Positions 43,513 through 56,235 of a stretch of DNA of 64,000 bases are shown here, one piece after another. The stretch comes from Trichodelitschia bisporula (Eukaryota > Ascomycota > Dothideomycetes > Phaeotrichales > Phaeotrichaceae). Below the pieces are notes generated by a model. It saw nothing but the letters and a program-made list of their open reading frames with translations, ran no database searches and was not told where the DNA came from. The position numbers and the translations under genes were made by a program. The stretch lies in assembly GCA_010356995.1 (NCBI GenBank), contig ML996706.1:124001-188000 (forward strand). The letters run 5' to 3'. Position 1 is the stretch's first letter; every line of letters starts with the position of its first letter.

Positions 43513-45990
43513 GTTTGCTTTGCTAAGGTGAGAAAGTGCATTCATGATGTCGAAGGGGAGAAGCTTGCACGTGGTTGCCAAGCTGCCAGGAGCCTTGTGC
43601 AAGAGTCGGTCCGAGCGGGGCCAACCTTGGCTTTAAAACGACTTTTTCTGCACGCAACAAAACCTTCCGCTGCACAACCTCCGCCAAAGATGCGGATCGC
43701 ATGAAGCTCACAGTGATAGGAATTCCACCTTCCTCACTGCCGTGAAAATGTATGTCTACTCCTAACTCACATCCTCCCTTCCTATGATGCAACTATACAC
43801 TACACGTTCTGGAGATTCCTCCGTGATCCATGAACCACATGCACTACCATCTGAGCTTTTCCCCCCCTCTCGCACTTTGCTATTGCTGAACGAAGCACAG
43901 CTGACTCCAAGCAGATTTGCAGCTACCGCGACAACTGCCGACTCGCCACCAGAAAATGTTGTATATATGGTGTTGGGTTGCAGTTGATGCCCTGGGGCAC
44001 CGTACCGGATAGCATGCTCCACGCTTGCTTCTCCCCGAAGACTCAAGACCTGCGAATGCTTGCGCCGAAGCATGGCGGTACCCCGGAGTCTTCGATCATG
44101 CTTTCAGAGAGCCTCGATGTACGACGTGCTCGATATTGTATGCTGACCTCAAAAAGCCGCACGATTGATAGCGATGCATGTAAGGTAAGACATGCCCTTT
44201 TCCTTTTATTGCACTCGCTTCGATGATGATGGTATTTTTTCAGTTCTGCTACTGAATTCTCATGAAGATACTCCTACCAAGCTTACCTTGTCTGAACGAA
44301 GCTCTTAATCATTTTTGAATTATTTTCACCGGGGGATCCAAAGCTAACTCGCTTCCCAGATTGTGTTTAGCTCTTCACGTATCGACGGCACCCTAACTCC
44401 TGAGGTAAACTCCCTCAAATTTTTCTTTCATCCCTTCGATGATGAATCCTAGTCTATCCATTCCATGATCATCTCTGCCGGGGCCTTCTTCCTATACCGG
44501 ACTAGCATTTGCTGGGATGAACGGTTGTGGAGTTGTAGGGAACTGTGGTCTCTGACCCCTTCTCTGCGTAATTGTGCCCCCCGTTGCTGTGTGTCAGAGT
44601 AGGACGTTTTGTTCTCCTCGGGCACATGGCCGGCAGCGGGACGTGACTAAAAACGGCTTTCTGATCCCAATTCAGCTCAGCATATTGAGAACTTGTTTGC
44701 GGTGAACATTGGCTAATGTTCTACAGAATTACGACACCTGTATGCGAGTGGAGCCAAGCCAAGCCCTCGAATAATTTGGATTTTATGGACAGGTCAACCT
44801 CTAACTTCCACGGCGCCAGAGTTGCACATCAGCAAAAATTGCTTGCCAATTCCAAGTTTCGTGCATCTGTTGCTTGTTAAAATCTCTCATCGGGTGAAAC
44901 GGTTTCTACGGTAGGTTCGAGGACATCACGTGGTGATTGAATGAATTGAAGATATTCTCAAACGCTCTCGGCTATGGTGACGGCACGCGTGATGTCTGCA
45001 ATCGAGATTGATGAGCCCTTTGCTTCTCAAATGGAGCACAATATCTGCATGGCGGTGCTGTGATGGCTGAATGCAGCGCTTGGATTGGTCGAGACGAAAG
45101 GCCGGGTCGGCGATGTGCCACAATGCTACAGAGGAATTCCTTAGTATCGCAGTGCATGTCTGGAAGTCACACTACTCCGTCTTCAACAGTAAATTGCACG
45201 AAGCCAAGGCAAAAACTGCAGTTTGCTAATTCTACTGTACGTGCATTCAAAGTTGTCCCTTGCTCCCTTCACGAGTCTCATCATCGAGGATTGCAAGGCA
45301 CAGAGTATCATGGGTCCCTTGGGTGATGCGGCTCCTACCGGTAGTGGCGTGGCGTCCATGGTACCCTGGCTATCTGATCTCAGTCCACACAGCCCCCCGA
45401 GGACAGGAGAGCGTTTTCAGGCGATAAATGCGCCATTTGAGGATAAACACAGAGCAGTTGGCGAAACTACGGATGTAGATGATTGTCAATCGCACCAATA
45501 CAGTTCATTTGTATAACCGGCTTTCCGTTCTTCGCAAAGCGCGAGAGACTGGGCATACGCAGAGGAGTTTGTGGGGGTAGTTTCTAGTTAATTATTCCTA
45601 GCGGCGGATCTTACGGTACGGTGGCTGCGTTTGCAAGGCGCTTCTCCTCGCGCTAAACTGTTTACGGTCCAAGCCCCCAGGTCCGTCACGGGAAAGGCGT
45701 TTCAACTCTGCCACTTCCCCATCCAAGCACCCCAAGTTGCCAGGTCGCGGTGGCATAATAACGACACATATCTTTCACTCACGCGCACGCACTTCGTCGA
45801 TAATTGCCTGATTACCCCACAAAGCCTTCTGTCTCAATCGAATCTACTCCAATCGTCGTCGTCTCAGAGTGCTATCCTGCTGGGCCTGCCGGGTGGAGAC
45901 GCGGCCTGGTGAGGTCAGCTCAGGAGTTCACGGCGACGTTTGCAGTTGAGCTGAATGCTTCCACTTCATGCGCCCTCGCCGCGCGCAAAG
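43513..45990. other. long gene-poor interval between MTR3 and ANP1
   Basis: 2.5 kb between divergent genes. Frames up to 103 codons exist (for example 43762..44073 minus) but none shows a domain, splice extension or consistent codon use. No repeats, transposase or RNA gene recognised. It may hold a non-coding transcript or long ANP1 regulatory region. Confidence 0.45.
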
Positions 45991-47690
45991 ATGCAGCGAC
46001 ACGTCTTCTCAAATGGACATGCTGCCTATCCCTTGGGAAGTGGCGGCACCTTTCACTTCCAGCAACACAAGTATGTCAAACGGAGTGAACCGCTATAGGC
46101 GTCACCGCTAGGCGCCTACAGCAAAGAAGATGACGATACTAACGTGTGCTTTGTGCAGGTTTCAACCACGCTCTCAGCCGGTATATCGCAGGAGACGTCA
46201 GTTACTAGTTCGGGTCACCCTTGCTCTCGCTGTTATTGGCAGCATCTTCTTCTTTTTCCCATCCCTTCGTACTGGCTTGCTCCCAGCCATATCACTTGGA
46301 CTCTTTGCCGGCCATGACGACATCCAGCTTGAAACTGTTAGATACTACGATCTCACAAACGTACAGGGCACGGCCCGTGGATGGGAGCGGGAAGAACGCA
46401 TCCTCCTCTGTGCGCCTCTGCGCGATGCCGCCCCACATCTCCCGATGTTTTTCTCACACCTCCGTAACCTTACTTATCCTCACAACCTCATTGATTTGGC
46501 ATTCCTGGTTGGTGACTCCAAGGACAACACCCTGGAGCTTTTGTCCAGCCTTCTTGAGGATCTGCAGGCCAACGCAAACCCGAAGCAGCACTTCGGCGAG
46601 ATTTCCATAATGGAGAAGGATTTTGGCCAAAAGGTCAATCAAGACGTGGAGAGTCGACATGGGTTCGCTGCTCAAGCGGGAAGGCGGAAGTCCATGGCTC
46701 AAGCACGCAATTGGTTGCTCAGTGCCGCTCTGCGTCCAACACACAGCTGGGTTTACTGGAGAGATGTCGATGTGGAGACTGCTCCATTCACGATCCTTGA
46801 GGACCTCATGCGCCATAACAAGGATATCATCGTTCCAAGTATGTCATAGGTCGTTTTTTTTTCCAGTCAGCCTAACCTTAATTTCAAGACGTTTGGAGGC
46901 CCTTGCCTGACTGGCTGGGTGGCGAACAGCCATACGACCTGAACTCGTGGCAAGAGTCCGAAACCGCTCTTCTTCTTGCCGACACATTAGATGAGGACGC
47001 TGTCATCGTTGAGGGTTATGCCGAGTACGCTACTTGGCGTCCGCATCTTGCCTATCTTCGCGATCCCTATGGCGATCCTGACATGGAGATGGAGCTGGAT
47101 GGTGTTGGTGGCGTTAGCATCCTGGCCAAAGCAAAGGTATTCCGTGCCGGCGTTCACTTCCCCGCTTTCAGCTTTGAGAAGCATGCAGAGACGGAGGGGT
47201 TCGGAAAGGTGAGCAAGTTCTATACTCATTTAACTTCACGCTAATGTCGGCGTAGATGGCCAAGCGGATGAAATTTTCTGTTGTTGGTCTTCCGCACTAC
47301 ACCATCTGGCATTTGTATGAACCGAGTGTCGATGATATCCGCCATATGGAAGAGATGGAGAAGGAACGGAAAGAGAAGGAGGCCAAGGAAAAGGCCGAGA
47401 AGGAACGCCTTGAAAAGATCAAGTCTGACTTTGAGAACCCGACCGGCCAGTGGGACAAGGACAAAGTTCATATGCAAGCACTGAAGGACGCCGCGAACCA
47501 AAAGAAGGAGGAGACCACGACGCCGAAGAAGGATGAAAAGGTCGTAGGGAAGGAAGAGAAAAAGGAGGACAAGGCGGAATTTAAGGAGAAGGATGAAGAG
47601 AAGGACGAAAAGAAGTCCGGTGAGTCGAAGTGGTAGTCAAGCCGCGATGTACGGCGCTAACTGTCCGTAGCAGGGGAATCTCCCAAGTGA
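45991..47690 (+). CDS. ANP1: Golgi alpha-mannosyltransferase subunit Anp1
   Basis: Type II Golgi protein of the Anp1/Mnn9/Van1 family, part of mannan polymerase complexes that extend N-glycan outer chains. Exons 45991..46070, 46159..46838, 46889..47208, 47256..47619 and 47674..47690 give 486 residues. A short cytosolic start is followed by the anchor (VRVTLALAVIGSIFFFFPSL, about 45-64). The catalytic region has ERILLCAPLRDAAPHLPMFFSHL, DLAFLVGDSKDNTLE, AQARNWLLSAAL, WVYWRDVDVETAP with the DxD-type acidic motif, and VWRPLPDWLGGEQPYDLNSWQESE. MAKRMKFSVVGLPHYTIWHLYEPS ends the domain. The last 115 residues are a Lys/Glu-rich coiled tail, usual in filamentous-fungal Anp1. The terminal intron (47620..47673) has GTGAGT and a GCTAAC branch site; reading through would end at 47636 with ESKW. 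Confidence 0.9.
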
Positions 47691-48420
47691 TTCTGACGCA
47701 TGGTATCTTGAGATGAAGCCCACATTTGGAGGTGTGCTTCCAGGACTATTCTCAGGCGGTAGAGCATCGCCAACAATAATGGCCTTCATGTGGCGCGGCT
47801 CTCCACACAGTCTTGAAGCTTGCTGATGTCGTAGTCAGGCGTCACCGCGTTCATGTTCACGATGATTGGATTGCATAAGTGGCCGAAGACTCAGAGACTA
47901 GACAGTGTCTTGGATGCTCTCCTGTCGTGCCATTTAGGTGCAAGAGTCCTCATAGTACATATCGGAGTTGGTGTTGCGGCGTTTTAGCGGACATACATAG
48001 ACATGCTCGGTGTTATTTCCAGACGGAGGCCTTATAGTTGTATGAATAGATAAAACCGCATCTGACCTAATCGACCATGAATTTGCGTCTCCTGTAGTTG
48101 TGGCATATATTATTTCTGAAGCCCTCAGTCAGCAAACGCGATGTGGTATCGGTCAATGTGTCCTTGCCGCGCCAAGCCATGTCATTGGACTCATTGGATG
48201 AGCGTCTCTCAACATCGAAGGGGAGCTCTCTGGAGGGAGCCACAAAACAAGCCTCTTCTTTTCCTTTACGCGCAAGCATGCAATATTCAAGCGGGAATTA
48301 TGTCCGCTACCACCCCTGATCACTTCGACGCCGAGGAACCGAGCACCTTGCGGAGGTCACCGCAACCCGGGCCGTGTGTCAAATACGCAACCTAAACCGC
48401 TTGCCTCACCATCACCCGTC
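47691..48420. other. intergenic upstream of ARF-GEF gene
   Basis: 730 bp holding the ANP1 3' end and the GBF1/Gea promoter. No gene recognised. Confidence 0.5.
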
Positions 48421-51400
48421 ATGACGGACTCTTCAATTCTTTCGGAGCTCTGTCCCCCACCAAAACTGGTGGACGGCATGCTGGCCGGACGCCCATCTTC
48501 AATTTCAGTCGCCGTAGATCCTGTTGCCCTCGTCATAACAGAATGCATTGCCGTCACGTCGGCCATGCGCAAGCATGCGCGCTGGGCGCATTCGTCCGTT
48601 TCCGCTATTTTGGGGGGAGCCTCAAATCGGCCGCTCCCGCTGGACACACAGGGCCGCAGTCGTGTGGTTCTGCAGGCGCAGATGCAAGAAGAGGAGGGCT
48701 TAGGGGGGAGGTGGGGGCTTCGTGCGAAGAAGAGCAAGGTGGTTCAAGATAACCCGCTCATGTCGGCATTTACAAAGCTCCGGAGCGACCTCAGGCTTTG
48801 CAAAGGTATACTTATAGGAACTGGCAGGCGACATGGCTGACCGCAAGCAGATATTAGAAACTTTGACACCCCAGCGTTGTTACATCCCTTCTTACAAGTC
48901 ATACGATCCTCCTCCACGTCCGCCTCTATCACATCTCTGGCTTTGATTGCGGTCACCAAGTTCCTGTCATACAATGTCATCGGCCGGGACTCCCCGAGGC
49001 TGCCGCAGGCCATGCAATTGCTCTCGGCGGCAATTACACATTGTCGATTCGAGGCGAGCAGTACAGCCGCGGACGAGGTCGTATACGTACGCATCTTGAA
49101 GCTCATGGAGGGCATGGTTTCGGGGCCTGGGGGAGATATACTGAGCGATGAGAGTGTCTGCCAGATTATGGAAACCGGCTTGGGTCTCTGCTGCGAGTCT
49201 AGGTTTACGCAGCTGCTTCAGCGGTCTGCAGAGATTGCCATGGTCTCCATGTGTCAGATCGTCTTTGAGCGACTTAAGCACCTGGAAATCGAAGCCGGAG
49301 ACGAGCCAGGGGCCCTTGACGAGGATACCAAAGATGACATGGATACCGTCAAGATGGATCCCGGAGTTAATGGTACAACAAGCGAAGCGTTCACCGGCAA
49401 CCAGGAAGGAGAACAGGGCACTGCAACGCAGGAAAAAACTGACGAATTGACCGTGGAGAAGCCCCACGAAGAGCCAATTACCAGCTCCTTGGACCTAGCC
49501 AGCGCAGCTGTGTCCGGTGAGCCCTCTATCAAGCCATATTCCCTGCCCTCCATCAAGGAGCTCTTCCGGAGCTTAGTTGAGCTTCTTGATCCGCACGATG
49601 GCCGGTTTACGGATACGATGAGGGTAATTGCGCTTCGCATCATCGATGTTGCGCTTGAGGTTGCCGGCCCATCCATCGCCAGCCACCCAAGCCTCGCCTC
49701 TCTCGCAAAGGATACACTCTGTCGACACCTCTTCCAGCTTGTAAGGTCAGAGAACATGGCAATCCTGAACGAGTCGCTTCGCGTCACTGGAACACTGCTA
49801 GCCACTTGCCGTAGTGTGTTGAAGCTCCAGCAGGAGCTTTACCTTTCATATCTGGTGGCCTGTCTGTTTCCTCGGATTGACATTCCCGCGGAGCCTGGCA
49901 TCAACCCAAAGCTCTACCAAGGCGTTCCTCAGGGGCCGACTTTGATAAAGCCCGCACCCTCTCAGACCAGCAGCGGCCGTTCGACGCCTGTCCCCGTAAA
50001 AGATCGCCAAAAGCTCGGCCTAGAGGGTGGTCTTCGAAAACCTGATGCTAGAGAAGCCATGATCGAGAGCATCGGAGCCTTGGTTAGGATCCCATCCTTC
50101 ATGGCAGAGCTTTTTGTCAATTACGATTGCGAGATTGACCGCACCGACTTGTGTACCGATATGGTAGGGCTTCTGTCTCGAAATGCTTTCCCAGACGCTG
50201 CGACATGGAGTACGACAAATGTTCCGCCACTGTGCCTCGATGCGCTTCTCGGGTACGTCCAATCCATGGCTGACCGACTGGATGACCCTCCTGTAACTGA
50301 AGGTCTCCCAACTGTGGAGCACCTGAGAGCCCAGCGGGGGCTGAAAAAGGTCATCATCACCGGAGCCGCAAAGTTCAATGAAAACCCGAAAGCTGGCATT
50401 TCATTTCTGGCAAATCAAGGCGTCATCAAAAATATTGACGACCCCAAAGAGATTGCCACTTTCGTACGCGGCACCGCAAGACTTGACAAGAAAGTTTTGG
50501 GAGAATTCCTGTCCAAAGGCACAAACGAAAAGATTCTCGGCGCGTTCATGGAGTCGTTTGACTTCCGAGGTCTGTCAGTGCTAGAAGCCCTCCGGCAGCT
50601 CCTCTATACATTCCGGTTACCAGGCGAATCCCAGCTGATCGAACGCATCATCACCGAGTTTTCCTCCAAGTACTTTGCGGATGGCAATCATGATAAGGTT
50701 GCAGACCAAGACGCTGTCTTGGTTCTGAGCTACGCCATAGTCATGCTCAACACTGATCAGCATAGCCCAAACCTCAAAGGCCAGAAGCGCATGGTTCTCG
50801 AAGACTTTGCAAGAAATCTCCGGGGGGTAAATGGCGGGAAGGATTTCGAGCTCGAGTACCTCGAGTCTGTCTTCACCTCCATCCGAAACACAGAAATCGT
50901 CCTCCCTGAAGAGCATAACAACAAAATTGCGTATGAGCACGCGTGGCAAGAGCTGCTTATAAAGATCAAGCAAACGTCGGATGTCACCCTATGCAACACT
51001 AACATTTACGACGCAGACATTTTCGCTGCGACATGGAAGCCCATTGTCGCCACTTTGTCCTATGTCTTCATGTCCGCTTCAGAGGATGCTGTCTTCTCGC
51101 GCGTGTTTACTGGGTTTGACCAGTGTGCTCAACTCGCTGCGAAGCATGGTTTAAGCGACGCACTTGACCAGATTGTCTTTTGCCTGAGCTCCATCAGCAC
51201 GTTGGCTTCAGAAATCCCTCCCAGCACGTCTCTCAACACCGAAGTTCAAGCCAATGACAAGAGCGTTATGGTGTCCGAGACAGCAGTACGCTTTGGTCGC
51301 GATGATCGTGCGCAGCAGGCAACCGTGGTGCTCTTCCGGGTTTTGGAAGGGAATGAGGGTGCCATCCGGGATGCATGGACATCCGTGAGTAGCCTCAGTT

Positions 51401-53429
51401 TGATCTGCAAATTTGGTACTGATTCAACAGATTATTCGCATCTTGCTCAATCTTTTCATCAATTCCTTGATCCCGCCCTCCCTAGCTGCTGTTTCGAACC
51501 ATCTCGATGTACCTCCTATTCCACTCCAGCCGCCAGCCCAGGTCATCGAACGAGGAGAGCGACAGAACGAAGGCGGCCTTTTCTCGATTGTTTCCTCGTA
51601 CGTTTCAAGTTTCGCCAGCGATGAACCTCCCGAACCCTCGGAGCTGGAGATTGAGAATACCCTCTGCGCCGTTGACTGTATAAGCCAGTGTGGATTAGAC
51701 GGGTTCTTCGCGCGGTTGGGGTAAGTTGATATGCCGTCGGTTAGATTCAAGCTAACCTGAAAGTGACCTTCCCATTTCATCTCTGAGGCCACTCCTCGAC
51801 TCGCTCTTAGCTCAGATACCCGAAGATTCTTCCCCCACCGTCATCGTCGTAAAGCCGGATATCCCGGCTCCCTCGCCGCGGCCGAATGGTCACCGTAACA
51901 GAACCGCCTCACCTGCATATGATCCGACGCTTGTATTTGTCCTCGAACTTGCAACCGTACTTGCATTACGAGACGAAGAAACGATAGAGCAGCTTGGTAA
52001 GGATGTTGTTGGAGCACTGCAAGCTGTCCTGCGTAACGCCTCCAGTGTGCATTACGTGACAATTTCGCGGGTTGTATACTATCTGCTCATCCTCCTACGC
52101 GCTGGTGATGTATGTGTCACTTCATTTCCCTCTGCAGAAAACTGCTAACGAGTTAAGCAATTCTCACTTCTCCGCGCCCCACTCCTCCTTCACAACTTCA
52201 CATCCTTCCCGCCTGCCTTGCTACATCAGACGGCACTGCCCCTCCTCACTGGCATCAGCACGTGCATTGCCGGTCCGGCTGGTCTTCGCAAGGAGATGGC
52301 TACATCGCCAGACTTTTGGGACTTGTTACGCCAATTACGGCCTGCTCCAGACGCCGCGCCGCGTGTCTTCGCCATCCTTACCGATCTTGTCGAACCTCCC
52401 GGTGCGCCCGGCGTGTCGGCGGACAACTACGAACAGGCCGTGATGCTGCTCGAGGAGTTTGCCGATGCGGGTGCTGTAGGAGCGATAGAGGAACAGCGAA
52501 GGGACGCAATCGCACGACGTCAGCATAAAGATCCCCGGTCGCGGCAGACGCAAGTGCCTCGTTGCGAACATGATGACGAAGTCAAGCGTGCGGTCAAAGC
52601 CGTGGCGCTGGTCCTGGCGCTATCGAGCAAGGTGCCGTCGTTCATCAGCCAGAGCCAGCTGGAGCGACGAGAGGCCTGGGCGGCGTACTGGAGTCCCATC
52701 TTCCGGGTTCTGGCCGGGCAGTGCCTGAACCCGTGTCGCGAAGTCCGCACCATGGCATTCTCGGGGCTGAGGCAGGCGCTGCTAAGTCGGGAGGTTGTTG
52801 ACTCTAGCGGCGAGAAGGGCGATACGGATGGGGAAGGGAATGAGAAGGAGGCTGAGGGGGAGTGGACGCGCATTTTCGGCGAGGTGCTGTTCCCACTTGT
52901 CTGGAAACTCCTGAAGCCGGAAGTGTACGCCTCGGATCCCGTTGGCATGAGCGAGACGCGGGTGCAAGCCGCGCAGCTGTTGTGCCGGATCTTCTTGCAC
53001 TATCTAGTCGCCCTGGAAGAAGGGGGTGTGCTTGTTGAGGTGTGGGGGAGGATACTTGGGGTTATGGACCGCTTGGTAAACAGTGGGCAAGGCGATACTC
53101 TGGTAAGCCTCACATCCAAGCCTCACGCAATACGATTGCTAACCTGCATCTAGGAGGAGGCTGTTGCGGAGAACATGAAGAATATCCTCCTCGTCATGTC
53201 TTCGGGGGGTTACCTTGCGCCACCTGAGCAAAAGCCCGAATATGAGGAGCTCTGGGCTGAGACATGGAAGAGGCTCAACCGCTTCTTACCCGATCTTTTC
53301 GCGGAGTTGTTCCCCGAAGAGGCGAAGAAGCCTATTCCAGCAATCGCCAAAGGCAAGATAGCCACTCCAGCTAGTCCTGAGGTTAAGCAGGAACCTGCTG
53401 TAGTCGAGGAAGAGAAGGTGGAGGCATAA
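48421..53429 (+). CDS. GEA: GBF1/Gea-type ARF guanine-nucleotide exchange factor
   Basis: Large Sec7-domain exchange factor that activates ARF GTPases at the Golgi for COPI coat assembly. Exons 48421..48805, 48851..51384, 51431..51720, 51788..52109, 52158..53102 and 53154..53429 give 1583 residues. The DCB/HUS region opens with VDPVALVITECIAVTSAMRKHARWA and continues across intron 1 into DIRNFDTPALLHPFLQVIR. An acidic low-complexity insert sits near 295-345. The Sec7 domain (about 640-830) has GTARLDKKVLGEFLSKG, TFRLPGESQLIERI with the catalytic Glu721, LVLSYAIVMLNTDQHSPN and LRGVNGGKDFE; the VNGGKDFE block is the GBF1/Gea class mark, against BIG/Sec7. HDS regions follow. The tail from about 1500 is Lys/Glu/Pro-rich. 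ATG 48421 is the first in-frame start; the frame is open to 48376. Confidence 0.93.
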
Positions 53430-54526
53430 GCGATTGGTATTGAGTCTTAGTTCTAATAAATTGAAACTTTTGCAGATGGTGTAATGTGACATACTCAGAT
53501 TGCTCGACGTCCACTTAGTGGGCGGGTCCATACGGCGAAGAAAAGCACTGGTCAAAACACTTATAGATTGGGTATTCTTCAAGTGAATTGATGGCATATT
53601 TGCAGTGCTTGCTCACCATGTAGCGCGGCCTCGCCAGATTGTGGATGGTGTTGATCTCCCGCTTCTGGCCCGGCTAGTGGGGCCACTCACGACGTCACGA
53701 CCCCACCACTTCACAGCCCGGAGTCCGGGGATTGATAAAGTGAGTGCGGAGGTTCAAGGGTCATAGGAATACTTATAATGGATCCACTTCCGGGATCGTG
53801 CTCTAGGGGCTTAATGGTTGAAGACCGGGGGTCGCTCCTCTACACTGGCTTTGTGGCCACGACGGCCAGAACAGCCACTGATTCACGGCATCTTCCTGCA
53901 CGAATTGTAGTACCAAAAAAAAAAAAGGCTTTTGAGTGGGGACCTGTGAGACACAGTTGACGTATTGGCGGTTGGATACGAAGCGGGACGTGCGGGTATT
54001 TAGTTAACATCATATCACCAACCCCGCAGCCACAATGGTCAATGGTGCATGACGTCCGGAGGGTAGAAAAGTACGGATGTAAAGAGCCTGATGGAGAGAG
54101 AAGTTGGCTGTTGGAATTACTACGTAGTAGCGCTACAAGTAGTACCCCAGCTAGCAGTAGACGACGACCCCGGTTCGATGTATCCTGTCCTCAAGTCCTA
54201 TCCCGGACTCCCCTCCCTTCATGCTTCATCTCTCATCTCCCCCTCACCCCACCTCCGCCGGAAGCAATTGCTCTTTGTTCTCATCCACGACTTTCGCTTT
54301 CTGCTTTCCGTGTCCAGGACGACGCGACAAACGTCCATTAGGCCTCCGGCGGCTCCTTCGCTTTGATTGCTCCGCCAACCCATTTGCACATTCCTGTAGG
54401 CAGCACCTAACCACTCCACCACTCCTTCCCTCGAGCTCACAGGCTAATTGAGCAACGCGGACCAGTTTTTCACACTGTACCTGTCCACAAATCTTCAATC
54501 TACACCTGCACAGCTCGATAGACATA
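53430..54526. other. intergenic upstream of GH72 gene
   Basis: 1.1 kb holding the ARF-GEF 3' end and the GH72 promoter. A 12-A run lies at 53915..53926 and a CT-rich leader at about 54190-54430. No gene recognised. Confidence 0.5.
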
Positions 54527-56235
54527 ATGGTTGCTGTAAGTGACCCTCAGAGAGACTGCGACGCCTGCGCTCCGAATGATCTTGCTGACAGCTTCCAGTT
54601 GTCTCGCTACCTCGCCGCTCTGAGCGCCTTCGCTGCTGGCGCTGCGGCCGGTGTTAATCCGGTCGTGGTCAAGGGAACTGACTTTGTTGACACGGTCACT
54701 AATAACCGTGTTATGATCATCGGTGTCGAGTATGTGCTTCTCGCGTGAAGTCACGTCGCTTCCCTCGGTCCCTAAACTACGTACTGATCATTCGCAGTTA
54801 TCAACCCGGCGGCCAGGCTGCATACGATCCGAATTCTCACAAGGACGTTCTTAGCGACGGCGCTGTATGCCTGCGGGACGCGGCGTTGCTGCAGAAGCTT
54901 GGTGTACGTTGCGCATAACTGACATGGCCGCTCAAGCTTATCCCTCTAGGTCAATACCATCCGCGTGTACAACGTGGATCCCACGGCGAACCATGACCTT
55001 TGCGCGAGCATCTTCAACGCAGCTGGCATCTACATGATCATCGACGTGAACTCGCCGCAGGAGAGCATCAATCGCGCCGATCCCGGCAGCTCGTATACGA
55101 CTGATTACCTGACGCGCATCTTCGGCATTGTCGAGGCCTTCAAGAACTACCCGAATACCATGGCCTTTTTTGCCGCCAATGAAGTCATGAATGATGTAGA
55201 CACGGCACAGGCGAACCCTCCGTACATTCGGGTATGTTGAGCCCGTCTGTAGATGTCGACATGTGACAGTCATGCTCTTCAAAACCGCACATTTTTTCGC
55301 TTACTGACGCTTTACAGGCAGTCCAGCGCGACTTGAAGCAATACATCGCCGCGCACTCTTCGCGTCCCATCCCAGTCGGCTACAGCGCCGCCGATGTGCG
55401 TAGCATCCTCCAGGATACATGGTCCTACCTCCAGTGCAGCGACACGAACTCCACGGACGCCGACCTGTCGCGCTCTGACTTCTTCGGGTTGAACAGCTAC
55501 TCCTGGTGCGGCGCAGATGCTACGTACACTTCTGCTGGCTACGATCAGCTGGTCGCCATGTTCGCTTCGAGCACAATCCCTGTGTTTTTCTCCGAGTATG
55601 GCTGCAACAAGCCGTCAGGGAAGCCACGCGTCTTCAATGAGGTCCAGTCCCTCTATGGTACGCAGATGACGGGTCTGTCAGGCGGGCTGGTCTACGAGTA
55701 CTCGCAAGAGCCGTCCGACTACGGTCTGGTCATCCTCAATAACAACGGATCGGTGGCACTCCGTGGCGATTACGACAACCTCAAGGGCCAGTACTCGAAG
55801 CTGGACGTTAAGTTGCTTGAGAGCACCACGGCGAGCCAGACGTCAGCCCAGCCGCCCACTTGCTCCGCCGGCCTCCTCACCGCAGGCTCTGGCTTCACGA
55901 CAGACTTCACTGTGCCTAAACAGCCGACGGGTGCAGCTGCCCTGATCAAGAACGGCATCAGCAATCCGAAGAACGGCAAGATCATTGCTACCGGCGACCT
56001 CAACGTCAAGCAACAAGTGTTCGACTCGCAGGGCCGCGCGGTCAAGGGCATGGCCGTTACTCCGCTTAATGGGGCGAACGCGCCTGGTGGACCTGGTACG
56101 TCAGGCTCGACGACGGGTACCGGAACTGCAGCTGCTCCTGGCGCGACAAAGAAGGGTGCCGCGACGATGCTGCATCCTGGTTCGTTGGATCTCCTAGTGG
56201 GGATGCTGATATCGGGGCTGGTGTTCGCAATCTGA
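54527..56235 (+). CDS. GH72 1,3-beta-glucanosyltransferase, GPI-anchored
   Basis: Cell-surface transglycosidase of the Gas/Gel/Phr family that elongates 1,3-beta-glucan in the wall. Exons 54527..54535 (9 nt), 54599..54729, 54798..54903, 54950..55231 and 55318..56235 give 481 residues. The spliced start MVALSRYLAALSAFAAGAAAG is a signal peptide; the unspliced frame gives a hydrophilic insert. The catalytic domain has FVDTVTNNRVMIIGVDYQPGG, LRDAALLQKLGVNTIRVYNVDP, acid/base Glu160 in FAANEVMND, GYSAADVR, FFGLNSYSWCG, and nucleophile Glu269 in VFFSEYGCN. There is no CBM43/X8 Cys module. A Ser/Gly/Thr-rich stretch precedes the hydrophobic C-terminus (LLVGMLISGLVFAI), consistent with a GPI signal. 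Introns 46-86 nt. Confidence 0.94.
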
